From NCBI GenBank assembly GCA_032718475.1, contig JAUCBJ010007505.1:1-60507 (forward strand): a stretch of 60,507 nucleotides of DNA, given 5' to 3'. The DNA is from Nemertoderma westbladi. Lineage: Eukaryota; Xenacoelomorpha; Nemertodermatida; Nemertodermatidae. Positions 9,446-19,571 of the stretch are shown one piece after another. The notes beneath the pieces were generated by a model. The model was not told the DNA's origin. It did no database searches and saw only the letters and a list, made by a program, of their open reading frames with translations. Position 1 is the first letter of the stretch; the number at the start of each line of letters is the position of its first letter. The position numbers and the translations under genes were made by a program.

Positions 9446-11980
9446 TTATCTGTTCCTCCTCACGTCCTCTTCCCTGGCCCGTTTCTTGGTTATCACTGCT
9501 CCTCTGGCATCATCCGCTTTCTGCTTCCGGACCTTCGCTGCCACTTCCTTGCTGATCCCGGTCGTCGGCTCCTTGGGCGCTGGTGTTATTAAAGCCCGAT
9601 ACCGCTTCGCCGGTGGCCCCTCAGAATGGCCTGGTTGTCTCCCTCGTGTGGCGTCCCATAGGATCATTTTCATTGCCTTTGGTACGTGTTCCGCCAAGAA
9701 ATCCCTAAACTCCCTCCGGTTCTCTGGTGTCCACCTGTCCAGGTACCGTTGCGTGTTCATAACTCCGGCGAACGATGCCGCCGTAGCTACCTCTTGATAG
9801 GTAAACGGTAACCTTCGCTTTATGATTTCCATGTGGGTCTCCTGGTTTATGAGGAAGAAACCCCACTTGAACTCTTGGGCCTTCATGCGCTGGCGCGTCA
9901 TGGCCCCGACGTCGGCCCACTCCTCGAACCTCGTGAACTTCTCCTCGTCGCTCATCCAGTCGCACTCCCGCCCGTAGTGTCCCCGAAAGTGGCACTTTGG
10001 ACATCGGTTATGCAACCGTGGACACGCCCCCATCCTGTGACTTGGTTCTCTACAATAGAGACAAAAGGTTCCCCGTTGGAACCGGTATAGGCAGCTGCTT
10101 TCCTGATGGGTCTGTCTCCCACAGTAGTCGCAGCCGAGTACCAATGTCTCGCGTCCCACCTCGTCCTTCGTCCCAAGCGATCTCCGCGGTCTATGGAGTC
10201 GCTGGTAGGCGAACTTCTCTACGTTGCTCTCCCTGTTTACGTCTATCTCTCCGCCCCTCTCGGGCATCGTCTCCCCGAATACTATCCGTGGTGCCGTCCC
10301 CGGTTGCTCGCCCAACCTGATGGTGCTCCCCGCGAAATCCATCGCCGGCCCCTCGTGCACCCAGGTCCGCTTGCCGGATCTGTTCCAGAAGGCCCTCGCC
10401 CCACTGGCCGTCACCACCCTTCCGCCAACCCAGTCCGTGTCCGAGTGGCCTATCCTCTCGATGGGCGGTATCTCTCCGAACTCGTCGTCGTCGTCCTCCT
10501 CTTCTGGTAGTGTCTCCAATCCCGGTATCCCGGTGGATCCACTATGTCCCTTCCCGCCTTGGCTCTCGCCCGTAGCTCTCCATCCCTCTAGCTCCCTTAA
10601 CTTCCTTGGCGGTTGGTCGCCCTCGGCGCCCGCTGGTATGGGCATCGCGTGCAACCCTGACGTCGACTGTTTCGGCGATCCCACCGTCCATCCCAATTCT
10701 CGCCCTAGAGACTCCCCCGAACTCCCCGACGAAGTCCAATGAAGTTCGTCTAGGCCCGCCTGTTCCTCGAAGCCGTAACTCTGTGCCCTGGCCTCCTCTT
10801 CCCTCTCCTCTGCTTCTATCCTCTCCCGTCTAGCGACTTCTTCCAGTCGCTTTGCTTCCCGTCTATCCATCTCTAGCTGCTCCCATCTCTGATACGGTGT
10901 ATCCGTCTCCCCATCTACCAGATGTCGGCTGTTGTAGTACACCGACTCGCCCTTCAGCCCCGGGTGGTCTACCAGACCGTCAAAGGCCGTCTTAAAGGCT
11001 CTCCTGTAGCTTAGGGGTGATCCCGATAACAGAAATGCCCCTGGTTCCCTTTCGATAACTACGGTCATGAATAAGTTAAGTAAACTTATCATCATCCAGT
11101 CCTCCTGCAGGATATATCGCTTCTGATATACCTTTATCGCTCCTCTGCGAAACTGATATACCTCCTGCTTTCCCGGTCTCGCTCCCCACTTCAGCGAGTT
11201 CTCTAGTTCTGCTCCGTATTCTTCCCTAAACTTCCCCCAATCCATTGGTTTGTGGCATACGAGCCCCAATAATTGGCCCATCGCCACCGCCCCGCATTGG
11301 CCTGAATTCTCGACCACCCCCAATCCATCCGGTGCCGTCATAGCCATAAAGACTTTCTGCATATCCAGGAGGTTGGTGGCGTCCGGACCGATGATCCTCT
11401 CCGCGTCCTCGCGAATCGCCGATCCCACTTTCGTCGTCGACTTCTCTCTTACTAAGACCTGTACCGCTTTCGGCAGTCGGTCTAATTTCGGCCCGTCCTT
11501 CTTCCCGTACGTCCCTAGGTCGAATAAGAAGATGTCCCCATTTGGCGCTGCCAAATGCAAGAGTATGGTCCTGGCCGACCCTGCCGTTCCTCGTCTCGAA
11601 CCCGCTTCGTCTTCCACGGTTCCCTCGTCATCTAGGATCATATATCCTCCTCTGTTGACGGACTCTATGAATCTTTTCCAGTCCTTCCTCGGCGATTCCC
11701 TCGGATACTTCGGAATCCCGAACTTCGCCTCGTCTCCTTTCACTACGTAGTGGAAGTGTTGGAAGATCGCGTTGTCCAGCGACGGCGTCCCGTAGGTCCC
11801 GACCAACCGCTGTTCGTGCGCCTCCCGGAAGTGATCCTGCAGCGCTCGTGCCGCGTGACCCCTTTCCAACCTCTCGTAGTATCCTCTCGTCTTCTCCTCC
11901 GGGTGTCTTTCGGTGAAATCCACCAATATTTCTTTTCCTCCTGACTCCGCCTTTCTCTTCCTGATCAGCTTACTCGCCAT
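9446..11980 (-). CDS. ORF3: DEDD exonuclease-like domain plus three CCHC zinc knuckles (env position)
   Basis: 844 codons from the first ATG at 11980 (the frame is open a few codons further, to a GTG at 11989). Residues ~100-315 read like a DEDD-type 3'-5' exonuclease. Exo I is hydrophobic-D117-D-E119-G, followed by a beta-strand pattern ending FLFDL. Exo II is KVGSAIRED with D192. A later WGARP...Q..Y segment precedes Exo III, with Y289 and E293/D294. A charged coiled coil (~360-400) and an acidic linker follow. Three zinc knuckles, each C-x2-C-x4-H-x4-C, span C617-C673. The C-terminus is basic. There is no signal peptide, membrane anchor or glycoprotein-like layout, so it is not an envelope gene. 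Known: DEDD exonucleases degrade RNA or DNA from 3' ends using acidic metal ligands. Inference: the protein binds nucleic acid and may trim element or host RNA. The ORF lies downstream of pol and probably needs a subgenomic or spliced mRNA. The fold call is by eye, so the exonuclease label is moderately sure and the zinc knuckles are very sure. Confidence 0.8.
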   Translation of the reverse strand: MASKLIRKRKAESGGKEILVDFTERHPEEKTRGYYERLERGHAARALQDHFREAHEQRLVGTYGTPSLDNAIFQHFHYVVKGDEAKFGIPKYPRESPRKDWKRFIESVNRGGYMILDDEGTVEDEAGSRRGTAGSARTILLHLAAPNGDIFLFDLGTYGKKDGPKLDRLPKAVQVLVREKSTTKVGSAIREDAERIIGPDATNLLDMQKVFMAMTAPDGLGVVENSGQCGAVAMGQLLGLVCHKPMDWGKFREEYGAELENSLKWGARPGKQEVYQFRRGAIKVYQKRYILQEDWMMISLLNLFMTVVIEREPGAFLLSGSPLSYRRAFKTAFDGLVDHPGLKGESVYYNSRHLVDGETDTPYQRWEQLEMDRREAKRLEEVARRERIEAEEREEEARAQSYGFEEQAGLDELHWTSSGSSGESLGRELGWTVGSPKQSTSGLHAMPIPAGAEGDQPPRKLRELEGWRATGESQGGKGHSGSTGIPGLETLPEEEDDDDEFGEIPPIERIGHSDTDWVGGRVVTASGARAFWNRSGKRTWVHEGPAMDFAGSTIRLGEQPGTAPRIVFGETMPERGGEIDVNRESNVEKFAYQRLHRPRRSLGTKDEVGRETLVLGCDYCGRQTHQESSCLYRFQRGTFCLYCREPSHRMGACPRLHNRCPKCHFRGHYGRECDWMSDEEKFTRFEEWADVGAMTRQRMKAQEFKWGFFLINQETHMEIIKRRLPFTYQEVATAASFAGVMNTQRYLDRWTPENRREFRDFLAEHVPKAMKMILWDATRGRQPGHSEGPPAKRYRALITPAPKEPTTGISKEVAAKVRKQKADDARGAVITKKRAREEDVRRNR

Positions 11981-13360
11981 TCCGAACACTACACTCGCTC
12001 ACCTGCAGGGTGGTGCCTTACCAAGGCGCAATACAGATGAGTGATGTATTGAGATGTTTCCTACAGTTCGATAATGGCCTACTTTTCTACTTAACTGCGC
12101 CTTTCAAGCTTAATTTAATCTAATTAATTTCGGAGCTAGTAAATCAGCCTAATTTACAATTTCCGTCCGTTACTTTTATTATGTTCTAGAACGACTTTCT
12201 TTGTGTTACCACTATTTTTCGATTTTTAGCCCTATTCTATTTATTTATTTATTTTGCTTTGATTCTACTGTCCTACTACTTACTACTGCCTATGGATTTA
12301 TTCTATTCTCTCTCTGATCCATATTCTGGCCTACTCAGTGGGCCTATGTAGTACAGCAGTATGCGTCGTGTGGCCACACGATTTATCCAGCTGCACTCAT
12401 ATGCCCCCCTCTCGCTACTAACTCTGCTTACTGCTATCTAATATCTATATCCTATTTTACCCCTTTTACCTCTTACTCTCTCTTTCTAACTAATGGTACT
12501 ACGTACCCTCTAACTCTAACTCTAACTAGGTACCACGTACCTACTAACTCTAACTCTATCGGTACTACCTACCCTTTAACTCTAACTCTATCTAGGCATT
12601 ACGTACCCTCTAACTCTAACTCTAACTAGGTACTACGTACCTACTAACTCTCTAACTATCGGTACTACGTACCCTCTAACTCTAACTAACTATTGGTACT
12701 ACGTACCTACTAACTCTAACTCTATCGGTACTACCTACCCTCTAACTCTAACTCTAACTAGGCATTACGTACCCTCTAACTCTAACTCTAACTAGGTACT
12801 ACGTACCTACTAACTCTCTAACTATCGGTACTACGTACCCTCTAACTCTAACTAACTATTGGTACTACGTACCTACTAACTCTAACTCTATCGGTACTAC
12901 CTACCCTCTAACTCTAACTCTAACTAGGCATTACGTACCCTCTAACTCTAACTCTAACTAGGTACTACGTACCTACTAACTCTAACTCTAACTAGGTACT
13001 ACGTACCTACTAACTCTAACTCTAACTAGGTACTGCGTACCTACTAACTCTCTAACTATCGGTACTGCGTACCTACTAACTAACTAACTCTAGGTACTAC
13101 GTACCTACTAACTAACTAACTCTAGGTACTACGTACCTACTGACTCTCTAACTATAGGTACTACGTACCTACTAACTAACTAACTCTAGATACTACGTAC
13201 CTACTAACTAACTAACTCTAGGTACTACGTACCCTCTAACCAACTAACTTTTATTTATTTTATTTTATTTTATTTTATTTGTGTGGGAAGGGCGTCTCGC
13301 CCTCAATCCCACCCCCCTCAGTCCAAAACTTGGACGACTAAACTTCACTCTAACCCCGCT
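11981..13360 (-). other. pol-ORF3 spacer of the BEL element
   Basis: Non-coding. It holds the 12486-13250 minisatellite and, near 13250-13282, TTTTA/TTTAT repeats. It could contain the promoter or splice acceptor for ORF3, but I cannot point to either. Confidence 0.6.
12486..13250. repeat. minisatellite of ~30-35-bp units with ~166-bp higher-order period
   Basis: Units combine the word GGTACTACGTACC with runs of TAACTC. The unit order repeats with a 166-bp offset (for example 12661 and 12827), so amplification went through a multi-unit block. It sits entirely between pol and ORF3. Confidence 0.9.
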
Positions 13361-16300
13361 TTAAGGTGCCCCTTCTAGAAGACAGCATTTACCTACTGCT
13401 CTCCTGTAGGTTTTTCTGTCTTTCGCACCTATCTTTCCACCTATCCGCACTTCTACCGATCGGACTCTTCCGTCCTCGTCGGAGTAGGTGCCTACAACTC
13501 TCGCCAACCGCCATTGGTTGTTGATGATAGTATCATCCGTGACGATTACGAGATCTCCCTCTCTCAACTCCCTGTTTGGCTTCCTCCACTTGCTTCGCTT
13601 ATGGAGCGTGGGTAGGTATTCTTCTACCCACCTCCTCCAATACTCTGCGCTAATTGCTTTAGCTACTTTCCAACTTTGGCGGGAGTGTATATCATCTGGG
13701 TCTACACCCCGCATATCTATGGTCGCTGGCCTTTCCATCAGGAAATGGCTAGGCGTCAACACGTCTAATGACTCAGGGTCATCATTCTCCGGGTATAGCG
13801 GTCTGCTATTAATGATCCCCTCGCACTTCGCAAGTACTGTCCGTAAGACGTCTTCAGTGACCATGTGGGTGTTCATCAGCTTCGTCATTAGACGTTTTGA
13901 ACTGCCCACGAGTCTCTCGACGCATCCTAATGTATGTGGTGCATACGGCGTCCTTCTCTCCCACTTCACTTGTCGTCTCCTCATGGCCGCCCTGACTTCT
14001 TCTCCCTCCAAGATGTCTAAGGCCTCTGCCATCTCACTCTCTGCGCCCACAAAGTTGGTGCCGTTGTCGCTGTATATCACCGCGATCGTCCCACCTTTGC
14101 GGTCCCTAAACCTTTCTAAGGCGTTAATGAATGCTGATGCGGTTGCATCTTGGGCGAGTTCTATCCCTACCGCCCGCGTATTGTTGCATATGAAGATAAT
14201 ACCGTAGCGTTTCTCCGTGTGTCGCATCACCTTGATCTTTATCGGCCCGAACATGTCCACACCGCAATGCGTAAATGGCGGGTCGTGCTGTCTTACCCTA
14301 CTCGCCGGTAGTGGCGCCATCTCCTGTACGGCTCGTTCCTTCTTCGCTCGTCGGCAGGTCTGGCACTGCCCCACTACCGCTTTAACCTTCTTTCTTAATT
14401 GTTTGACCCAATAGGTCCTCCTTATCTCTGTGAGGGTTCGGTTGGTGCCCCCATGCAGTATCGATTTGTGGGAGTCCCATATGATCTGGTGGACTATAGG
14501 CGATCCTGTGGGAATGATGATGGGTTTCGGTGGCACGACTATACTGTTGTTATATCCCACCCTAGAATTCATTACTAGGATCCCATCCTCGTTTAGTTGT
14601 GGCGACAGCGTGATCAACTCGCTATCCCGTCGGAGATGTTGTTGGTTACCGACACGTTCCACCTCGTCGCCGTAGTTCTTGCGTTGTTCATAGCGGATCA
14701 CTGCCTTGGCCGCTCCTTCCAGATCTATGGTTATCCTGGTCTTCTTGTCCTTGCCGACTCCCGCAAGGAAATTCCCAAAGGCTCTCCAGTACGCCACTAG
14801 TTTCTTGGTCTTATACCAACTGGAACTGTAGCTGAGGAGTTTATCCGTCGGGTTGTCGCATAGTTCCCTTCCTGGTTGCACGTCCCTAATCTCCCTCACC
14901 ATCTGGGAGTATATCTCTTCTCCCTCTGAATCTCCCTCTCCTTCTGATATTACTTCCGAGCCCGGGTCCACCTTCCTCATCGGCGGCCAGGCCTCCCTAT
15001 CACTCAGGAATTGTGGCCCATGTTGCCACAATTCTTCCTTCTTCAGGAAAGTGTGGCGTTCCACGCCCCTCGACAGTAAGTCCGCTGGGTTCTGATCTGT
15101 TGGGCAGTAGTGCCACCTTTCCAGTTCTGTGCCCGCCCTTATTTCGTCCACTCTATTCGCGACGAATATCGGGTATCTCGTCTTTTCGTTGTGTAGCCAA
15201 CCAAGCACTACCATGGAGTCCGTCCAGTAGTGTGTCTCCACTATGTTGGGAATTGTATCCACTAGGTAGGCTGTGGCTCTAACTCCTAGTCTCGCAGCTG
15301 TCAATTCTAACTTGGGAACAGATGCTGAATCTGGCGGCGTTGACTTAGCTTTGCTGAAGGCTAGTCTGGGCTTGTGAGGCCCCTCTCGTTGTACTAAATA
15401 GAGTGCCGCTCCGTATGCCTCTAACGACGCGTCGGAGAACATATGTAGGTCCAGATTCGTCATGTTCCCGTCCGGGAAATACACTCGCGGCATGTTGTAT
15501 GTTCCCATCCTCTCCAAGTCTCCTGTCCATTTGCTCCACTGTTTCCTGATGTCTTCTGGTACCTCTACGTCCCACTCATCCTTCAACTTATATACTCTCT
15601 TGAGTATCTGTTTCCCCGTGACTAGTAATGGGGATGCTAGGCCTAAGGGATCGTATATTCTTGCTATATATGATACGTAACCCCTCTTCGTATGGGTGTC
15701 TGCGCCCTCCTGGCTCAGCTGATACTTCAGTTCGTCTGTTTTTCTATCCCACACGATTCCCAACGCCTTCTGCTGGGATTCCGTTCTCTTAATCGCCATG
15801 TCCTGTCCTTTGGCTGTTGTAGGGTTGTCCATGGTCGATTCTGGTTTCTTGTCTTCTATTTCCTTGATGAATTCTTCTGAACTGGATTGGAATTTGGTCA
15901 GGTTGAAGCCGGATCCTTTCAGGATGTCGCGAACCTCGCGCCCTGTTTCCAGTATCTCCTCAACCGTATTTCCAGACTCCATGCCGTCGTCTACGTAGAA
16001 ACCACGTCTGATCATATCGACGGCCCTACTGCTATATCTATCCTCCTTCCCCTTTACCGTGTCTCTCACTGCCATAGTCGTCGTAAATGAGGACGACTTG
16101 GCCCCCATGTTTTGTACTACCATCTTATATGCCGGTATTATAGGCGGTTCTTCCTCGCCGTTATACCATAAGAAGCGTTGACTATCGCTATCTTCCTCTG
16201 TTACTCGGACTTGGTTGAACATGCCTTCTATGTCACACGTGAAGGCGTGTTTCCCATTCCTAAATCTAAGTAGTACTTCTATGCCCGAATTGTATATGTT

Positions 16301-18568
16301 TGGGCCCTCTAGTAGGTAATCGTTTAAGCACTTTCCGTCGGTCTTTGCCGATGCATCGACTACCATCCTCAGTTTACCTTTCTTTGGGTCTAATGCTACG
16401 TGGAGTGGCAGGTAGTATGTCCTGTCAGTGTTCGGTTCGTCGACCGGTAACTCCACGGCCCATCCCTTCTCGACGTACTTCCTGATCGTTTTGTGAATAT
16501 ACTCGTTCTTCTCGGGGCTCCGTTGTAGTGTTTGTTTCAGCTTTCGGAGTCTCGTGAGTACCATCCTTCTGTTATCGGGTAGCGGTATCTTCGGTAGTTT
16601 CCATACCATTCCTATTGTATACCGCCCCTCATCACACGTCATCGATTCCTCCACGCTCTGTAGAGCCTGTTTGTCTTCTACCGAGGTCCCGACCCCGGTC
16701 TCTTTCAGTCCCTCGAAGTCCTGTCTGAGCAGTCTTTTAAGCTGCTCCTCTGCTCCCTCGTCACCCATTTCCTGCATTGTTCCCGCGAACATGCATCCTG
16801 ATGTCTCCGACATCCTGAATGGTATCTTGCTCTTAATTGGACCACTCAGCGTCCACCCGAATGGCGTTAATATGGCCACCGGGTCGCTCTGCTTGTCTTC
16901 GCCGAAGACCGTCTGCATTCTCTCGTGGGCCGTTGGGCAGTCCATGCCTACTATGATGGATACCTTCCTAACGTCCACGTCTGGGATTGAGAAGTCAATG
17001 TTGTCCAGGAATTTGTATTGCTCGACCTCGATGTTGGTTGGCCGCCTGGCATTGATGTTAATTGACTCTATTACTTGGATGGGGTCGATGGTCGCCCCAT
17101 AATCGCATCCTGGTGCCACTGCTGCAATTGCGCACCGTCCTGTCCTCATCTCTAGGATCTCGTCCTTGCTAGAGATGGTTGTCACCGCCATCCTGCTTGG
17201 CCTCGTTCTCAACCCAATTTCTTCGGCTATCCATTCCTCAACTAGTGTGAAGGCAGCTCCACTATCAACCAGCATTAGTGTTGTTACTGATCGATTGCCT
17301 TCCCCGATTACTCGTACTGGTACTACTCCAAGTAGCACTGTTCCTCTCTTCTTCGCCCCTACTGTGCTCGTTGCCATCGTCTGGCCTCTCCTTTGGCCAA
17401 ACTTGACCGGCTTCTCTTGGCATTCCCTGGCCTTGTGTCCACTCTTTACACATCGCGAGCAGATTTTATTGCTCGACGCGTAATCTATCTGATCTTGCCT
17501 CGGTAGCGCCTGCCAGTACCTGCAGTTCATGGTTTTATGAAGCGCATTTGCGTGTAACTGGCATTTGCTCTTTGGGTCGTAGCCCTCTTTATACAATGCG
17601 TTGCGTATCGCAGTTATATTCGTACCAAAGTCCCTACTATTCTTATTGACTGGGTTTGACCTACTGGACGTACTGGGGTTATGTTTATTCATGTTGTTAT
17701 TGTTCCCCTGTCCGTCCCTTGATGTCGTCTTATCTTCGCCTGTCTGTGGACTTGCAGTCCCCTGCGTCGCTGCATATGGCAATGATTGCCTGAGTCTCGG
17801 TAACGCGTTCGATGTATTGTGCTCTGGTTTGGGCCTGTAATGATCTGTCTTTGGTCCCTTTCCCAGGCTATCTTCACTATAGACTGGGTCCGTTATTAGT
17901 TCAGCCTCGTAATTTAAGAAGTTTGACATTTCTTCTAAACATGGTTCCGCACCCTTCTTGTCTCGGGTGGAGAAAGCGACCTTCCTCCATTTGTTGCGCA
18001 GCCAGCTCGGTAGTGCCTGCGCTATCGTGGTGATGTTATTGGACGCGTTAAGTTCGTATGGCGCGTCTAGCGTCTTCAGCACGATCAGCGCCTTCTCGAC
18101 TTTGTTAGCAAACGTCTTAATGCTAACGGGATTATCCTGTAGGCCACCCGATGTTATGCCTCTCAGCGTCTGCCTGATGATCTTGGCCGGGTGCCCGTAT
18201 TCCCTATCCAGTGCCCGCCATGCTGTCGTGAAGCCGCCCTCTATTCCCTGGTATTGCCTCACGATATCGTATGCTGGGCCTCCCGTGTACACTTGTAGAT
18301 ACTTTAGGCACTCCGCCTGCGTCAAGTTTTTTGTTAGTATTTCGTTACTATACATTCGCCGAAACTGTAAGTATTCTTCCGGCCTGCTCCCATCGTATTT
18401 GAACGGTTCCACGGGTGGTAATTCGATCCTCGTTTTCAACGCATCGATCAACGTGGCCATCCCCATTGCCTGCGCTTCTAATGGATTCGACGGGTGCTGT
18501 ATAGTTTCCCTTGTCTGGTGCGGTTCGTCCGTCCTATTTCTTGATCTTCTCTGACTCGGATATGTCAT
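13361..18568 (-). CDS. BEL/Pao Gag-Pol polyprotein
   Basis: 1,735 codons from ATG 18568, uninterrupted. Residues ~40-230 form the BEL-type capsid (DUF1759-like) region. Zinc-knuckle region: a C336/H339 cluster and a canonical C370-C373-H378-C383. Aspartic protease: D435-S-G. Reverse transcriptase: motif A D779 and YVDD at 858-861. RNase H: D1046, E1088, D1117 and D1163. Integrase: zinc-binding H1367, H1372, C1402 and C1405; catalytic D1438, D1501 and E1551. A C-terminal DUF5641-type chromatin/DNA-binding domain occupies ~1635-1730. All catalytic residues are present, so this copy looks capable of reverse transcription and integration. The same reading frame extends upstream of the ATG through the G10 run at 18690-18699, where it overlaps the end of ORF1b, so pol may also be made as a fusion by frameshifting. 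Confidence 0.95.
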   Translation of the reverse strand: MTYPSQRRSRNRTDEPHQTRETIQHPSNPLEAQAMGMATLIDALKTRIELPPVEPFKYDGSRPEEYLQFRRMYSNEILTKNLTQAECLKYLQVYTGGPAYDIVRQYQGIEGGFTTAWRALDREYGHPAKIIRQTLRGITSGGLQDNPVSIKTFANKVEKALIVLKTLDAPYELNASNNITTIAQALPSWLRNKWRKVAFSTRDKKGAEPCLEEMSNFLNYEAELITDPVYSEDSLGKGPKTDHYRPKPEHNTSNALPRLRQSLPYAATQGTASPQTGEDKTTSRDGQGNNNNMNKHNPSTSSRSNPVNKNSRDFGTNITAIRNALYKEGYDPKSKCQLHANALHKTMNCRYWQALPRQDQIDYASSNKICSRCVKSGHKARECQEKPVKFGQRRGQTMATSTVGAKKRGTVLLGVVPVRVIGEGNRSVTTLMLVDSGAAFTLVEEWIAEEIGLRTRPSRMAVTTISSKDEILEMRTGRCAIAAVAPGCDYGATIDPIQVIESININARRPTNIEVEQYKFLDNIDFSIPDVDVRKVSIIVGMDCPTAHERMQTVFGEDKQSDPVAILTPFGWTLSGPIKSKIPFRMSETSGCMFAGTMQEMGDEGAEEQLKRLLRQDFEGLKETGVGTSVEDKQALQSVEESMTCDEGRYTIGMVWKLPKIPLPDNRRMVLTRLRKLKQTLQRSPEKNEYIHKTIRKYVEKGWAVELPVDEPNTDRTYYLPLHVALDPKKGKLRMVVDASAKTDGKCLNDYLLEGPNIYNSGIEVLLRFRNGKHAFTCDIEGMFNQVRVTEEDSDSQRFLWYNGEEEPPIIPAYKMVVQNMGAKSSSFTTTMAVRDTVKGKEDRYSSRAVDMIRRGFYVDDGMESGNTVEEILETGREVRDILKGSGFNLTKFQSSSEEFIKEIEDKKPESTMDNPTTAKGQDMAIKRTESQQKALGIVWDRKTDELKYQLSQEGADTHTKRGYVSYIARIYDPLGLASPLLVTGKQILKRVYKLKDEWDVEVPEDIRKQWSKWTGDLERMGTYNMPRVYFPDGNMTNLDLHMFSDASLEAYGAALYLVQREGPHKPRLAFSKAKSTPPDSASVPKLELTAARLGVRATAYLVDTIPNIVETHYWTDSMVVLGWLHNEKTRYPIFVANRVDEIRAGTELERWHYCPTDQNPADLLSRGVERHTFLKKEELWQHGPQFLSDREAWPPMRKVDPGSEVISEGEGDSEGEEIYSQMVREIRDVQPGRELCDNPTDKLLSYSSSWYKTKKLVAYWRAFGNFLAGVGKDKKTRITIDLEGAAKAVIRYEQRKNYGDEVERVGNQQHLRRDSELITLSPQLNEDGILVMNSRVGYNNSIVVPPKPIIIPTGSPIVHQIIWDSHKSILHGGTNRTLTEIRRTYWVKQLRKKVKAVVGQCQTCRRAKKERAVQEMAPLPASRVRQHDPPFTHCGVDMFGPIKIKVMRHTEKRYGIIFICNNTRAVGIELAQDATASAFINALERFRDRKGGTIAVIYSDNGTNFVGAESEMAEALDILEGEEVRAAMRRRQVKWERRTPYAPHTLGCVERLVGSSKRLMTKLMNTHMVTEDVLRTVLAKCEGIINSRPLYPENDDPESLDVLTPSHFLMERPATIDMRGVDPDDIHSRQSWKVAKAISAEYWRRWVEEYLPTLHKRSKWRKPNRELREGDLVIVTDDTIINNQWRLARVVGTYSDEDGRVRSVEVRIGGKIGAKDRKTYRRAVGKCCLLEGAP

Positions 18569-18680
18569 CGGGGGTAGCGGCCCCCTCCATATGTCTGTAT
18601 CGCACGACCTGTTTTCATCTAGGGGTCTCGTTGTTCTTGTTCCTGTCGGGGTATATTGTTGATATTGTGATGGGGGAATG

Positions 18681-19571
18681 TCACCCTGTCCCCCCCCCCA
18701 CCGGTATGTCTGGTACTGGGGTTGATGTTAATATGTTGGGGCCCATACACCTATCCGCAATAATTCCCCCCTCCCCTGGGTATATGTTATGTCCCTGCAT
18801 GCTGTAGTCATACTGCTGTGCTGGTACCGGTATAGGCCTATCAGCTTCTGGCCTACTCGCCGGTATGTATTCCGCGACTTCCGGGTTTAATCCCGTTGTC
18901 CGCGCTATCCTATCGCCTACATTGCCTCTCTCAGTATGGCCTACGGTATGTGCAGTAAGACCTACAGTATGCCCTACAGTCTGCATGTGTTGCTCGGGAT
19001 CGAAGTTTATTCTTCTCGAATAATCCTCCCCGCGGCTACCGTATTCTCGATCGGTAGGTATATTCCGTCGGAAAGTTTCTCTTCGACCCCCCTCTCCACT
19101 GTTTTCATCTTCGTACCGGTACATCGCGTACCCCTCTCTCGGCGTGTAATGCGTCTCACCGGATCGCATCCCTCCGGGGCGACGGCAATCTCCCGGAGTC
19201 CGACCCCACTGACTCTCCGTTCTCATCTCGACTACCGACGGCTCGCTGTCCATCCTCACTCTTCTATCGTTTGCGGCGATACTTCTACTACTCTCTTCCT
19301 CTCTTCTCCTATCAGTGGAATATTCCCGCTCACGAGATCTCTCGTCGACCTCCCGGTTAAACCCCACTGTTCTTCTTTCCTCCTCTGATCGGGCTCGACG
19401 CTCCGTCTGCCCTCCCGCGACGTCAACCTGTCTTTCCCTGCTCGATCGCACGTCGCTGGGGATACTCGCAATCCCCCTATTACTTTCCGTCGCCGGTTGT
19501 TGCGGTTTACCTTGTTCGGCCCTCGCATTATCCGCTGACGGCTGTGGGACACTCTCTGCCCCCCCCCCCTC
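18681..19571 (-). CDS. ORF1b: continuation of ORF1 after the stop pair
   Basis: 296 codons in the same frame as ORF1, starting directly after TAG-CGG-TGA. No good ATG begins it, which suggests readthrough or loss of an original sense sequence. The product is hydrophilic and rich in Arg, Glu and Ser, with a short internal repeat (HTVG units near the middle) and a Pro/Gly-rich end. It terminates in VGGGTG, where the G10 tract (18690-18699) lies. Pol lies in the +1 frame relative to ORF1b, so either a +1 shift or a one-base loss in the G run would join them. The function is unknown. It resembles a disordered, nucleic-acid-binding linker more than an enzyme. Confidence 0.65.
   Translation of the reverse strand, partial: EGGGAESVPQPSADNARAEQGKPQQPATESNRGIASIPSDVRSSRERQVDVAGGQTERRARSEEERRTVGFNREVDERSREREYSTDRRREEESSRSIAANDRRVRMDSEPSVVEMRTESQWGRTPGDCRRPGGMRSGETHYTPREGYAMYRYEDENSGEGGRRETFRRNIPTDREYGSRGEDYSRRINFDPEQHMQTVGHTVGLTAHTVGHTERGNVGDRIARTTGLNPEVAEYIPASRPEADRPIPVPAQQYDYSMQGHNIYPGEGGIIADRCMGPNILTSTPVPDIPVGGGTG

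Noticed and set aside
9384-10833. Plus-strand ORFs opposite ORF3 (also 13488-18807 and 20295-22077)
   Set aside because: Shadow frames of GC-rich minus-strand coding DNA. No family resemblance.
9446-11980. ORF3 as an envelope (env) gene
   Set aside because: It is in the env position, but has no signal peptide, transmembrane anchor or Cys-rich ectodomain. It has zinc knuckles and an exonuclease-like domain instead.
12486-13250. Telomere-like repeat
   Set aside because: The TTAGAG-type words are interspersed with GGTACTACGTACC, and the array is internal to a retrotransposon.
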